Assembly (NCBI RefSeq): GCF_964204645.1
Contig: NC_134031.1
Span: 13,926,501-13,990,500 of the forward strand
Reading direction: 5' to 3'
Source of the DNA: Tubulanus polymorphus
Taxonomy: Eukaryota > Nemertea > Palaeonemertea > Tubulaniformes > Tubulanidae
Length of the DNA stretch: 64,000 nucleotides
Below, in pieces: positions 1 through 44,801 of this stretch. The notes below the pieces were generated by a model, which saw only the letters and a program-made list of their open reading frames with translations, was not told where the DNA came from and searched no databases. How positions within the stretch are numbered: position 1 is the stretch's first letter; every line of letters begins with the position of its first letter. A program made the translations under genes and the position numbers.

Positions 1-2880
1 CAACGCCTACCGATGCAACTGGGTTTATCGCTGATTGGCGGCAACTATCGGCCTACGAGAGGTCGCCAGTTGCTGCTATATCAGTTTGACATGAGCTAGC
101 TTGCAACGGCAACCCGATGCCTACCGACTCATCGTATCTAGCCAGTTGCCCATATTCTCTCTGGCCTACGGTAGGCGGACAGTTGCTTTCGATCGCAACC
201 GACATAAGCCCATATGCGACGCGACGGAACTGAGTGCAGGAAATCCAGCCAATCAGAGACCGAAGATAGGTAGTACAAATTTTGACTGCTAGTTTGCGTT
301 ATTAGTATCTTGTCACAATCTTTCAATTTCAAGTAGCTTCAAACGCAAACCTTCAGCACAGCTCTAGAAACGAAATCGGTAGAATATGGGGTGAGCAGCC
401 TTCTTTATATGATGTTGCTAGCACATTGTATTAAAAAAAGAAGTAGAAAGATACAGATCTATGAAAAATAGCTTTTCAACTATAATGATAAAATGCTTAT
501 CACGTAACCATGTGAGCCGATGCAGTTGCCCGTGATCGTAACTGACATAAGCAGGGAAGCAACTGGGAGGATCTCGTATCCTGCTAGTCAGCCTCAGTTG
601 CTGTGAATTAGGGCGCAGTCGACATAAGCTGGGCTCCGTAGGAGTCGGTAGGCGTCGCATCGCTTGTCAACATAAGCCAGCCTTTATTTACTCTAAAAAG
701 TCAAAGCTTTTTATAATGCCACCAATAGGTTCAAGAAAAACATGGCCTTATGATGATTTTGAAATTTTAAAGCATAGTTTTGAATTTGAGTTCGCGTGTT
801 CATTAGCAGGAAAGTTTTTGCTTTGAGTGAGCACTGGCATTAGAATGGAGGGCATTATTTTATGGAATTTGACTAAGTTCTCTTGATATATTGGTGATAC
901 AAGCGATACCAGCTACTACATCATACAATCTATTGAATGCCTGATGATTTTTGAGAGTGAAAATTGGTACAATCATTTTGTGTTGTGTGATTTTTGGGTT
1001 CATTTGTTGTGTTGCATTGAAAATATCTATCAATTGGTGTCAAATCCGCCCCTCGTATCACCGGCCACATATTTTTTATGAAGAAGTGTTGAACATGAGA
1101 ATGAAATGAACCAGGTTCATTTCATTTGCACTTTCAATGACTTCTGCCACTTACTGATTATTGTGAAACCTGAGAATAACTTTATTTTAATATGCCTGTA
1201 ATATTTCATGTCATATTCATACTTGTGCAATGTAGCTTCAGTATTCACATATAATAATCATATGTGAGATTAAATTATATTTGTGAGATTAGTCCCGTGG
1301 GTTATTTTATAACCCAGTCAGTAGCTTTTAAGTCCGATAATTATAGGCCAAACAGGTTTGATTTCTACTGTTTCTTGGGATATTAGGGGTACAACTTTTC
1401 TGATCATTGGGACCAAGTTTTAACAAGAGTGTTATCCCACCTAATCAGTTTACAGGCCCACATACCATGTATCAGAGATATTATAATAAGTTCGATCCTG
1501 TTTGTCATACATTTCATTGGTCCAAAATTATCTGGATGATTACTGTGATGTTTTTCTGTTCTCAAAGGCAAGTTTCAACTAGGCTCTTCCAATTCCAGAA
1601 TACTCTTCTGTTCTTATTGACTAGAATATGCTCTACCTATTCTGTATTACAGTAAAACTTGTCTTACTCAGACATGACCAACTCAGACGTTCGTTAAACT
1701 TGGACAAAAAGAAATTTATTTCCAGAATTGCTATAGTTTTCTGTACATAACACAATGTCCAACTCGGACTCTTTCAACTCTGATTTTTATCTAACTTGAA
1801 CAGTATTTCGACAAAACTTCATTCTCCCATTTACTCAACTCGGACTATTGGACGTGCTTCCCTGCGATAATCTAATGCTGATAAAGATAACTATTATTTA
1901 ATGTCTGATGTTATTGATTGTTTGCCGATCATACATATAAATGTGGCAGCGTGCCGTAGCTGAGTCTAGTGATGCTATCGGGTTCAAGTCCCTGTTGGGG
2001 GAGGATGACAGTTAAAATGCCCGAGGCTAAGAAGAGAAAATCAACTTCACGTTCAAGTCAGAGCTGGAAATGAGTTCTGTGCGAGAAAAATTCAAATATG
2101 AAAAGTATGATTGTTGCAGGAAAGTTCGGGCTGAAAAAGCAATCTTTGAGTGATATTTTGAAAAATAGACAAAATGCTGTAAAAAGTCAGTGCAGTCTAA
2201 ATTCAACTCTTGACACGGCTTTATTGGTTTACCTTTGTCAGCGATATGAAGTTGGCATTGAGCCAATTCATGTAAAATTGCGGTATGTTTTTTTATGTGA
2301 GCATTTGTTTCATTGGTTCTCGGCTTAAACGACGTATAATCGATGCGTATAATCGAAAATAATTATGGGAAAGCCATAGAATGGCGAATATTTCATTGGA
2401 CTAGGTGCCGTATACGTGCGAATTTCAAATGCTCATTGCTGGTTTAGTTTAGTTTAGTTTAGAATGTAAATGGTGAGAATGTAATTATTATCCGCCATAG
2501 GTATTGTTTCATTTTAATACTGGTGATTAATTTGATTGACATTGAAGTGTAAGCGAACATTCACTTACACAAGGCCTCCACGTGTGCGCGGAAATCATTA
2601 CATTGGACTGCTGCACACACAAACACATGCGCGTACAGTATACACTACTATAGTGATACTCTAACGCTGCTTGCTGGCGCGTTTGACATTTCATCAGCAG
2701 AAGAGCGCTGTGTTTTCTTTTAGATAGAATTTGTAATAAATTGTAATTTCTTGTGACCTGAAAATACTAAGCAGCAAACTATAGCTATAAGTCGAGGTCT
2801 GAATATTGTAGTGGTAAATTCCAGGATTTAAAACGATCTAATACGCCGATTTCTTACTGCACCGGTCCGGTTAAAACATT
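1..2880. other. Intergenic region without recognisable gene
   Basis: No open frame here resembles a protein family I know, and the longest are under 85 codons. Two GC-richer stretches (about 1-250 and 490-680) share short words such as CAGTTGC, CGACATAAGC and CTACCGA in both orientations, so they look like pieces of one diverged repeat. A short pentamer run (GTTTA type) sits near 2441-2462. A tRNA-like fragment inside is listed separately. The region lies downstream of the 3' end of the mitofusin gene. Confidence 0.5.
1944..2008 (+). repeat. tRNA-like fragment, probable SINE head
   Basis: The stretch has an A-box-like segment (GTAGCTGAGTCTAGTG) followed at normal tRNA spacing by a clear B-box (GGTTCAAGTCC). 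The acceptor ends do not pair convincingly and the T stem is imperfect, so a functional tRNA is unlikely. A tRNA-derived SINE head or tRNA pseudogene fits better. Confidence 0.4.
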
Positions 2881-2887
2881 TTTTTAT

Positions 2888-2938
2888 ATATAGTACCTAG
2901 GATACTGGGGTCAAAAATTTTTTTGGTCAGGTCCCTGT
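2888..2938 (+). repeat. Half copy of the CTAGGATACTGGGGTCAAAA foldback repeat
   Basis: This segment matches the right arm of the foldback at 30571-30679: it has the same AGTA-CTAGGATACTGGGGTC core followed by an A/T run and GGTCAGG. The opposing arm is absent, so it is a partial copy. Confidence 0.5.
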
Positions 2939-4327
2939 GGTGACATCATATGAATTTTATTTGAATATTTTTTCATATTATGATAAATATTTCTTTGAAA
3001 ATGTAAAATAGTTTCCATGCCGCGCCAACCTGTAGCCTACGAATTTTGGATGTGGACCGTAAACAAATTTACTACAAAATAATCCTTTAAGAAAGATGAA
3101 ATACAATATTTAAACTTGTAGAACTTTAAAGTCACGAATTAAAGAGATTTTTCAAGCAATGCTCTTACCCCAAACAACCTCTATGTTACAAAGTAAACCA
3201 CACTTTACCCATGGGAAATTTATTATTATGATTGTTTCTATTAATCGTTCATCAACCAGATATAATTGTAGATGGCAAAGCCAGTCATAAATCACCAGAA
3301 GGTGTTTTTAGCTTGAGTTGGATATTGGGTAAATGAAGAAAATTATGTCATCAGTCGAGCAGAACAAAATTTACGGTCCCAGTTTGTTCGAGTAAGGCCA
3401 GGTTAAATGTAACATAACCCGTAAACTTGATATTGCCGAAGCATTCATAATCTGGATTCCTGCTTAGTATGCTTTTCTATCTTACCTTTCAATCTTACCT
3501 GCCTACCAATGATATAGGCCTCCTACTATTGATTCATCGTTTGTTAGATCAAAAATTCTGGCTGGTCTCTGATCTATGTTCAATAAGCCACAACAAATGA
3601 ACTTAGCCTAATTGGGATTTATTTGAATACATACAACCTAGCGCAGGGTGGAAGTTAGCAGTGTAATATCCACAAACTTAAAATATACGATTGTAATGTA
3701 ATCAGTTTACAATTTTTTTCAGTAGGTAACAAATGTAGTGTGTTGAAAGAATTTTGTTATTGTTTAAAACTCAAAATATTACGCGTAATAAATAAGTATT
3801 ATATATTTGATGTTCCAGTTTCTTTCAATCATAATTTGTGTAATACTGGACTACAATTATACACAGTATATCCCTGTCACCACCCACACGAGCTACACCA
3901 CCTCGCACACAGTATACAGGGTGCTGCGAACCAGCCACTTTTGGGACTGGGTGAAGATTACTGTACAAAGAACATTTCTAAGAGATCAATTAATACACTA
4001 CACATGTTAGTTTTGACTCATGTAACTTCGATGAATGTGATCCAAGAAAATTAGACCTTTAAAACCACCCCTTTTTGCCAACACAACTATAGTACCAACA
4101 CTACTCACAAACCCTTTTGCTGCAAGCATGATTGCATTGTGGTATGCAGGGGTCCCCATTTATTTATGGACCTTATTAGTCCACTTGGGACTTACGTCCC
4201 GCGATTGCATTAGTTGATAGGGGCATATAGATGTTAACAGCCTAGAAGCTGCAATTTTCGACCAATTTTTGACCCACTTGGTACTTTAATATCTAAGTAT
4301 CTTTTAAAGTATCTGTTTCCCAATTTT

Positions 4328-5428
4328 AGCCCACTTGGGACTTAAGTCCCAGCAGGCTATTGCGTTAACTTTTCGTCCGTCGTCCGTCCGTAGACGGAAT
4401 CCAGTTATTTTGGGAAGTTTTGAAGACGCTTTAAGGTAACGTCTTGATATTTGGGTTACACATGTGTCTACCCTAGACACATCTTCAGCCCAAAAACTGG
4501 CCCTGTCAGAATCAAGATGGCCAACTGGCGGCCGTTGTTGTTCGCCAAAATCAGCACTTTTTACACATTTTTGAACTTTTTGAGGGAAATTTTGAAGACA
4601 CTTCGATCAATTACCTTGATCTTTCAGATATATGTGAATCCCCCCAGGGCCCATCAGCATAACAAAAATTAGGTCAATCGGACTCAAGATGGCCGTCCTA
4701 TGACCTTTTTAGTGCCCAAAAATCTTAATTTTGGCCCGAATTCGGAGTCCTGTAGCTTCCTACTGGTTTACCATTTCTCATTGAAATTTGTGATGGGTAT
4801 TCTTTGGAAAGGGATGTTTTATACCTGAGATAGGTATTTTTCATCAGCCAATTATGACGCAATTGGCGGCCATCTTGGTGTCACCAGTACTCATTCGTAA
4901 GTGGGAAAAAGTTTTTCCACATTATATTGATACCTAAGCGTATTTTGGTACCACAATCAATTAGAAAGTTGTAGCTCATAATGTGTTCTATGATTGTGGT
5001 GAGTTTCAAGGTAATTGGATTTCGTATATGGCCACCAAGGGGTGTTGAATAATACAATATCTTCGCATTTCTTTGTTTTATTCATACCTAGGCATATTTT
5101 GTTACCATGATCAATTGCAAAGTTGTATTTCATGACATGTACTACGATTGTGGTGAGTTTTAAGGTCATTGGGTTTTGCATATGGTCACCAGGGGGCGTT
5201 GAATAGTAGAATAACATAGTATTTCCATATTTAATTGGTAACGAGGCATATTTTGTTATCACAATCAGTTACAAAATCGTAGCTGCTGACATGTTCTATG
5301 ATTGTGGTGAGTTTCAAGGTCATTGGATTTTGTATATGGTCACCAGGGGGCATTGAATATTGAAATTGTTAGATTGTTGAGCATTTGAAACCACTTCCCA
5401 AGTGGGCATGGTGTCCCTGGACCCCTAG
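4328..5428 (+). mobile_element. Composite non-autonomous repeat with internal ~154-bp tandem array (copy A)
   Basis: The left end reads AGCCCACTTGGGACTTAAG and includes a 14-bp palindrome (GGGACTTAAGTCCC). It is followed by a CGTCCGTCCG-rich stretch and a segment containing CAAGATGGCC. From about 4930 to 5390 come three repeats of a ~154-bp unit; the word GATTGTGGTGAG recurs at 4992, 5146 and 5300. The right end reads TCCCAAGTGGGCATGGTG and finishes at CCCCTAG. The same modules recur near 26885, 31560, 37620, 41420, 42110 and 43080. The short open frames inside have no protein-family features. Class is unknown; the CTAG|T end and internal satellite suggest a Helitron-like or mollusc 'pearl'-like architecture, but that is inference. 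Confidence 0.6.
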
Positions 5429-6246
5429 TTTTCTTATAAATTGCTTTATTAACGAAAGAACAATTTTACAGTATATAAATTATGCTTAAGTCTTTTGAAA
5501 AGACATTTCATTAGCAATTTTCCTTGTTCATCATTTCAACCAATGAAGTCACTGCATGAATTTGAGTATCAAAAATACCACTCTCCGTATTCAATGAGAG
5601 TAAACCCTCTGGGACGACCCTTGATCAAATTCATACCCGTTTAAGAAGTTAGGCACAGGTAGTAACCCAGAGTTTTTAAAATTTCAGCAACTCATTTGTT
5701 TTTTTCCATCAAAAGGCTCTTACCCTGACCAGGGACCCTTAAAATGTGCTCAATGGGCGATCCTACTTCATTCAAGCAAACTCACTCAGGAAGACTAGAA
5801 ATTAAAGAGTATTGCGTTCGCTTATATTTCAGGAATTAGTGTGTCACGTGATCAGCGACTCCCCAATAATGGGACAAACTGTACTTGAAATACGTATGTA
5901 ATGCATTAGACTCCGCCTGAAATTGGTGATCTTTAGACTTGCTACTTTCAGATCTTTAGGTCACTAATCACAGCCTCGCACGCAGCGCAACAAAATTAGT
6001 TCACTCTTGTGAATTCTACAAGCTGAGATTCTCACTGGGATCCACCTACGAGCAATCGTTTCTTGGAGATGATATCGGATAAGCGCCATGCTTATCGGAT
6101 CGGATGGCCCATATCGGATAAGCGGCGACATCTGAGGGTCACCAATTTCACCATTTTGACAATGCCCGTTTGAAAGGAAAAATACCTTTTCCATTTTTGA
6201 CAAAATTCCACCTGGTTTTGACTGACTTGATTAGATTTTCGGAGTT
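5429..6246. other. Intergenic, no gene seen
   Basis: I see no coding region or RNA gene. Around 6060-6130 the word CGGATAAGCG or its close variants occurs several times in both orientations, probably a decayed repeat. Confidence 0.4.
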
Positions 6247-6920
6247 TTAACCCTTTGGTGCCTAGTGACGCCATATGGCGTAGCTTTTGAAAAGTGCAAA
6301 AGTGCCCACCTACGCCAATTGGTGTAGCAAAAGTTCCTGAGTTCATAGTTCCATCAGGTAGCGCTATCTGCATGGAACTATGGCATGTCCGTGTGCCAGA
6401 GCCTGTTTATAGGGAGATCCAAAATGGATGCCCCCATGAAAATTTTTTTGAGAATGTTTTCAATTTTTCACGGACGATTGAAACCCGGAAGTTGGATACT
6501 AAAAATATTTTAAAAATCGTTATTTACTTGTTTATTTATATTTATTGATGAATCCTTCAGGGATGTTAGAAAACATGTTTTAGAGTCATTTGAAACCATT
6601 TTAGGCTGGAATGAATATGGTTTAGCTGGAAAAATTTTCTTTAGATGTCATCATATTTTTTGTTCCACTTCAGTGATTTTTGGGGTATCCTCCAAGGATC
6701 CCAAAGGACCCTTACTATGATGATTCATTGAAACTTGTCATATTTTGGATCTGCATGTAATTATATGCAATTGGGTGTTTAAATCATCAGAATTGGACAA
6801 GTTTTGACTAAGTTATGCAATTTTGAAAAAAAAATCATTCAACCGTGATGAGTGAAAATTGGAGCCGTTCAGGCAAAAACGCACATTTTTTGCGAAAATC
6901 GACAGGCACCAAAGGGTTAA
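6247..6920. mobile_element. Non-autonomous piggyBac-like element with TTAA flanks
   Basis: The element proper is 6251-6916. Its ends are inverted repeats, CCCTTTGGTGCCT on the left and AGGCACCAAAGGG on the right, each flanked directly by TTAA (6247-6250 and 6917-6920). TTAA target duplication and ends beginning CCC are the signature of the piggyBac superfamily. The ~666-bp interior has no transposase frame, so the copy depends on an enzyme supplied elsewhere. A subterminal CGCCATATGGCG palindrome lies just inside the left end. Confidence 0.75.
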
Positions 6921-8221
6921 ATAAAAGGAAAACATTGATCGGTCTGACACTGAATCAGCACTCTTTGCATATATGCCTTTTTAGATAAATCGGGTAGTCA
7001 GGTCACATGGAAGTGTTACACAGAAAAAAATCTGTGAGTAAAGCAGAATTCGACGAAATTGGCCAAAAGTTATATCAAGATATAAAACCATTCTGTATCG
7101 ATCCTAGACGACTTGTCCATAAGCTGCTAAATACAAATAAATTCCATTAAAAAGCTTGTTTCGTCTCTTTTTCTGCCTACAATTAATTGGTACCGAAAAA
7201 TTACTTGGTGCCGAAAAAAATGGACGATCATAACCTAGCGCTTGAATCATTTTACCGTGATGAACACATGCTGACTGACATTCAATGAGAGAAAATCAAT
7301 AAACATCTGTACGGACATTGCAACGGACGGTTAGTTTTCGGTTCTTAGGATCGCTACCCGTGCTGGGGATTGAGTACAAACTGAATGTGAGCGATGTATT
7401 GTCTTAGGGTATTGTGTAGGGTAGTCTAGATTCTAGACTACCCTACTACGATCTAATCATTCTACCAGTGCAGGGGCGCGGTTGTAAGATTTTTAAAGGA
7501 GTGGCCAAGGAGAAGTGGCGAGACTCACTAGCGAGCCACACAGCAACAAAGTCCTTTGAAAAATCCTTAGGAGATGGTGGAATTTGGTGGCATTTCAGCG
7601 ATAGTTTCTGTAAAAATTAAGACAGACTGCTAAGTCAGTGCTGCGGCCAGAATGAGGTGTTGATAATATTGATGACATACCCGAACAATTGATGAAAGTT
7701 TACCGGACACATATATGGCCTAGCGAAATGCCTGTAACCGAACGCATAATACGGCCTAATAGCACATTGGGTAGAGTTGCACTATGTACGTTGTATAGGT
7801 TTCTACGACAGTTCTGTTTACAAGGCAGCGAAGCAACAATCTTACAGGGCCTACTGCAAACAATCCCAAACCATTTTCATCTTAATTCAACAGTGCGAGC
7901 TACAGAGAAAGGCTGCATAACTTTATTGTTTCAGCTAAAGGCATGCATCTGAACTAATGTCAGGCGATTGCAGAATGCTGAAATCCGATTGCGTTAAGTT
8001 ATTACAAAGCCCGTTAGGTATGGTCCAATATTGTTGCCATATATTCCACATAAGCCAATATTACAGAATTGTTAAGATATCTGTTAAAAGGTTTATAAGA
8101 TGGTAATGGCTGGAAGTGGGAACATGAGCATTAGCAGGCTCTGGATGCGATATTAAGTTCTTTGACATCCGAGCCGGTTCTGGAGTTCTACATAAGCGAG
8201 CAGGCCAGGATTTAGGCAGAT
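6921..8221. other. Intergenic, no gene seen
   Basis: No recognisable coding or RNA gene. A palindrome (AGGGTAGTCTAGA / TCTAGACTACCCT) lies at about 7420-7444. Confidence 0.4.
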
Positions 8222-8374
8222 GCATTTCCGACTGGGTTGGGTGCGTCGTTGTACCAAGATGGTCACCCTGTAGCAGTCGCATCCCGTACTCTCACATCTA
8301 CTGGGTGCAATTATGCCCAAACTGAACGCGAAATGTTAGCTATATGTTTTGCAGGTTCTAAATTCCACAGAATA
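8222..8374 (+). pseudogene. Ty3/gypsy-type RNase H fragment
   Basis: Frame +1 of this stretch translates continuously to a peptide containing GLGASLYQDGHPVAVASRTL and then YAQTEREMLAICFA. This is the arrangement of the start of the RNase H domain in Ty3/gypsy Pol proteins (a G-L-G-A-x-L-x-Q strand, then A-S-R-x-L and Y-x-x-x-E-x-E-x-L-A). About 30 codons upstream are also related (PVLEF) but contain a stop. No integrase, protease or LTR is visible, so this is a decayed remnant about 450 bp downstream of the mitofusin stop codon and on the opposite strand. Confidence 0.8.
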
Positions 8375-8561
8375 TCATGTCCTGGTTGCTTTTGTTAAGT
8401 CTTTGGTCCACAATTATTATTTGGTCCATGGCGTGAACAGTGTGTATGTCACATTATGCTGCCCTTTAAGCATAGGTTCTGCTGTACTATGGAGTTCCTA
8501 ACTTGTTGACAAATCTCGTAATAAATTGAAAAAAACTTACCGTATGCATTCTTTTGTACCA

Positions 8562-8567
8562 TTTATT
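8562..8567 (-). terminator. Candidate mitofusin polyadenylation signal
   Basis: The plus strand reads TTTATT, giving AATAAA on the minus strand about 260 bp beyond the stop codon. This is a plausible 3' UTR end, and no closer canonical AATAAA was noticed. Confidence 0.4.
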
Positions 8568-8825
8568 TTACAAAACTTGCATTGTTTACAATGCTCAAAC
8601 AATATTTTTTCAAACATTTACAATTTGTACATGTTATGAACTCAATATACTTACTAACAACAAATAATGTATCATGTTTTCAAATTTTATACATATACAT
8701 ATATAAACATTACTATGTGTCTGATCCTATCAGCTGGGATAGCGAGTCACAGTGACTAAACTTATATGCGAACATTCAGAAATCCTTTCTATAAATGAAA
8801 GTCCCTTCTAAGCCGATTATATAAT

Positions 8826-41236
<32,411 letters not shown>

Positions 41237-41260
41237 GTCGGAACAAATCTCAGAAAAATT
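41237..41260 (-). other. MFN: Mitofusin 5' UTR part of exon 1
   Basis: A pyrimidine-rich tract and TTTCTAG acceptor (AG at 41262-41261) lie 24 bases upstream of the ATG, so translation starts in an internal exon and at least one non-coding exon lies further upstream. Confidence 0.6.
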
Positions 41261-41419
41261 CTAGAAATAAAAGAAGAATTTATGTTTTATCAGAGTATGT
41301 CCAACTATTATCGTCAATAACCAAGTTAGAACATCTATGGGTAGCAACAAAGGTATGAGATTCCAAAGTCCTAGAACTTGAAGATGACACAATAAGTCTT
41401 TAAGTGCAGGTGAAGGTAC

Positions 41420-41850
41420 ACCTGGTAGTGACAATAATGAAATCAATCATAGAACATGTCGCTACAACTTTGCAACTGATTGTGGCAATATCCATAGGTG
41501 CCCAATATGAATAGACAAATTGTATATCATTCAATATTTAACTCCCCCTGGTGGCAAGAACAAAGAATTGGGCGATTCCAAAATTCCATGTGAGCTGTAT
41601 CTTATGCAGTGCTAACAACCATCAAGACTATAAGTTAAAACCTGTTGATATTTTCCTCAAAAAACAAAGATCCCTTTCCATACAATACTTCATCACAAAT
41701 TTCAATGAAAAATGGCGAACTAGTCAAAATTGACATCAATGGGCACAAAAAATCACAGGATAGCCATCTTGAGCCCGATTGACCCAATTTTTTTTTAAGG
41801 TGATGGGTCCTTGGGAGATACAATATATATACGGCAGATCGAGGTAATAT
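41420..41850. repeat. Partial composite repeat, two fragments
   Basis: Bases 41435-41555 carry one satellite unit (CATAGAACATGTC, ACTCCCCCTGGTGGC). Bases 41650-41850 carry the central segment in reverse orientation (ATGGCGAACTAG, TAGCCATCTTGAG, AAGGTGATGGGTCCTTGGG). The terminal modules are missing. Confidence 0.5.
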
Positions 41851-42109
41851 GGCATGGAAATACTGTCAAAATTAAAATAGCATTTTTGACGCAACAACTG
41901 ATGCGTCAAATTCACTTTATTCAAAATTTATCTAATTTCATAATGCATTTAATAAATATCAATATGGTCCAGAAGGTTTGGGTTAAGGTTAGGTTGAGGG
42001 CTCTGTGTAGGTAAAACAATTCAACTATATTAGGCTGCCTCGGTGGTATAGCAGTGTCACTCAGCTGTGAGTATATAACAGGAATAATGCCCCGTCGGTG
42101 ATCCTGTGC

Positions 42110-43312
42110 CGAAAAACTGACCTGATCAGAATCAAGATGGCCGACTGCCAAAATCAGAACTTTTGACACATTTTTCAAGGGAAATTTTGAAGATGCTTTG
42201 ATCAATCAATCATTCTTATATTTGTATCTACCAAGTGCCCAGCAGCATACGAAATGGGTTGGTCGGACACAAGTCGGCTATGTGTTACCTTTTTATGTTC
42301 CCCAAGCTCAGTAACTCGAAATGAAGAGCTTTCGAAGCAGCGGCAGATCCAGGGACGTTGAGACCCGAGAGACCAGGGCCCCTTCCCCTCGAAGTTCCGA
42401 GCGTTTATTTCTTATTTTCCCGAATACTGTCGAGCACCGGCTTGAGAGTTGTGTTGCAATAATCTACCCACCTCCTCTTGAATTAGTTCTAAAATGCAGG
42501 AAATTGCACAATTGCGCACATGGAATTTGAAATATTCCGGCGGATGACCCCCCAGATCCCCCACCCGGTGTTTCATGCCTAATACAAGACAGCCCTAAAT
42601 CCGCCGATGCGCAGAACAGGGAGAGCAACGCCCCCTGGTGACCATATACAAAAACCAATTACCTTAAAACTAACCACAATCATAGAACATGTCAGCAGCT
42701 ACGATTTTATAATTGATTGTGATGACGAAATATGCCTTGTTACCAATTTAATATGGAAATACTTAGTTTTTCTACTATTCAACGCCCCCTGGTGACCATA
42801 TTCAAAACCCAATGTCCTTGAAACTCACCACATCCATTGAACATGTCATGAGCTACAACTTTGCAATTGGTCATGGTAGCAAAATATGCCTAGGTACCAA
42901 TATAATAGGCCCTTAGGAAATACTAAGTTCTTCTACTAACCCAAATATCAAGACATTACATTGAGGCGTCTTCAGAACTTCCCAAATTAACTGGATTCCG
43001 TCTTCGGACGGATGAACGGAGGAAAAGTGAATGTAATAGCCCGCTGGGACTAAAGTCCCAAGTGGGCTCAAAAGTGCTGAATTTGGTGAACAACAATGGC
43101 TGCCAGTCGGCCATTTTGAATCTGAGAGGGCCAGTTTTTGGGCTGAAGATGTGTCTAGGGTAGATACATGTATAAAGCAAATATCAAGACATTACCTTAA
43201 GTGTCTTCAAAACTTCCCAAAATAACTGGATTCTATCTACGGACGGACGAACGGATGGACGAAAAGTGAACGCAATAGCCTGCAGGGACTTAAGTCCCAA
43301 GTGGGCTAAAAA
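42110..43312. repeat. Cluster of composite-repeat fragments
   Basis: There are at least four pieces: a CAAGATGGCCGACTG segment at about 42125-42215 (+); satellite units at 42625-42935 (two copies, period about 154 bp, reverse); an end module GGGACTAAAGTCCCAAGTGGGCT at about 43047-43070; and another CCATTTTGAATCTG segment plus end (GGGACTTAAGTCCCAAGTGGGCT) at 43080-43312. Repeated nesting and truncation are evident. Confidence 0.55.
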
Positions 43313-43679
43313 TTCAAAAAATTAATGACAGGTGCCTGTAAATTATGTGGAACTATACCGCGGAGCATTATCTTAGGGGTTTCTTGGTTGAATAAAATCA
43401 CTTAAAAACAGACTGTTGTCTTGGCGAATCGGGCTAAGAGTGGTCACCTGGAGATAAATCTTACTTATGAGAAATCAATTATCTTGATTTGCTAATAGGA
43501 TCATTTATTTATTACGTACGCATAAAATTTGAAATTTTCAACCCCCCCTCCCCCATGTACGCAGAATCAGCCAATTTTTCATATACATTAAGCGTTACAG
43601 TACGCAATTGCACTAACCCCTCCCCCTCGCCTAATGTGGACGTAATAATGAATGATCCCAATTTGTAAACTATGAAACA

Positions 43680-43800
43680 TTCCATAGAAAAGCGTCGCGA
43701 CCTTCTGATAATGATCCTTAACGACCAATTGCTTATTGGAACTTAATAGCCGATAAATAAACAATATAAAATCAAGTTATTTCCATGATATTTTGAATTT
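43680..43800 (-). repeat. Foldback-family arm (reverse, partial)
   Basis: TAATGATCCTTAACGACCAATTG, GATAAATAAACAATATAA and TTCCATGATATTTTGAATTTA match the right arm of the large foldback (46236-46350). The terminal CCCCTGTG part is absent. Confidence 0.6.
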
Positions 43801-43889
43801 ACCCTGTGGCTCCAGTTACAGAGTCCATAAATGGAGTGCGACAGCTACGGTTACGGAGGACAGTTAGCGCATGCGCAATAGAGTAAAAT

Positions 43890-43975
43890 TCTGACTTGTA
43901 ATATTGGGATTCGAAACCAAACCAAAAAGTAGTAGAGCACCCAATGCGCCACAGCACATGACTGGAGGTTTGGTG
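43890..43975 (-). repeat. tRNA-like fragment, probable SINE head
   Basis: The minus strand has GTGGCGCATTGGGTGCTCTAC (A-box-like) then GGTTTCGAATCCC (B-box-like) at tRNA spacing. The arms pair only partly, so it is a SINE-type relic. Confidence 0.35.
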
Positions 43976-44539
43976 AGTTGAATTATATATAGCCTCGTCT
44001 TACCCTTACCCTATCAGGGTTTCCAGTGGTTAGGCCAGGACAAAAAGAAGTACTTTTCTGCAAAATTAGGACCCAAGCTAGGCGATTTTTAGTCGACAGT
44101 AGAAAGATCTTAAATCGTCGGCAATTATTATGAAATCGCCGTCCAACGTCAGTGACCGCACATTAGACGATTGTTATCACTGAATCGCAGGCGTCCTTGC
44201 TTGCCAGGACTTGATTTCCTGGTTCCTACAGAACCATCGATATGAACCATCATTTGTAAAAATCAGTTCAGATTTACTGGTCGAAAGCAGTTTGTTTTAA
44301 AAAATCATGGTCATATTTACTTCCAGGCGGGTGCGGTACCAACGGATTTTTTAAAGCTAATTTCATGTGAATTGGTTGAGGATTTTTGGAATTACAGTCA
44401 ATTGAAGTGGAGAGGTCATTTTCAGATTGATGATTAGTTGCCACCCTTGTTTTTTTATTATACAAGGATACTGGGGTTGGTCATTGATACTGGTTATATT
44501 CATTCACTGCCAATTGTGACAAGTCCATGTGATTTTAAT

Positions 44540-44656
44540 CACAGGGGTTTGGCGATGTGCTTGGATTTTATTTCCGGGTTGTTGATAATCTCGCGAGAAT
44601 GGCGCTAAACATGAACTGCGAATAAATTCAAAATATCACGTTAATACCTTGTGTTA
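44540..44656 (+). repeat. Foldback-family arm (forward, single)
   Basis: Starts CACAGGGGTTTGGCGATG and runs through CTCGCGAGAATGGCGCTAAA to ATACCTTGTGTT, matching the left arm of the large foldback at 45659 but broken off there. The continuation of the arm (TATCCGCTATAAAGTTTCG ...) reappears at about 45436. Confidence 0.7.
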
Positions 44657-44801
44657 GGGCCTACCGTAGTCTAGTAGCTAGCCGTTGTTCCTGAAACAAC
44701 GTCTAGGGTGACAGTGCTCATATAAGGTTAATTTGCGTCCCTCATTTTAAGGGACGAGGCTTTGAGCATCTATTTCATCCCTTAAAACACCATCAACTTA
44801 C

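Noticed and set aside
4451-4672. 73-codon frame resembling frames at 38043-38394 and 42956-43180
   Set aside because: The similarity comes from the shared composite repeat DNA; frames are broken in different places and have no protein signature.
42030-42110. Possible tRNA gene (GGTGGTATAGCAGTG)
   Set aside because: A-box-like only; no convincing B-box or cloverleaf pairing at the right distance.
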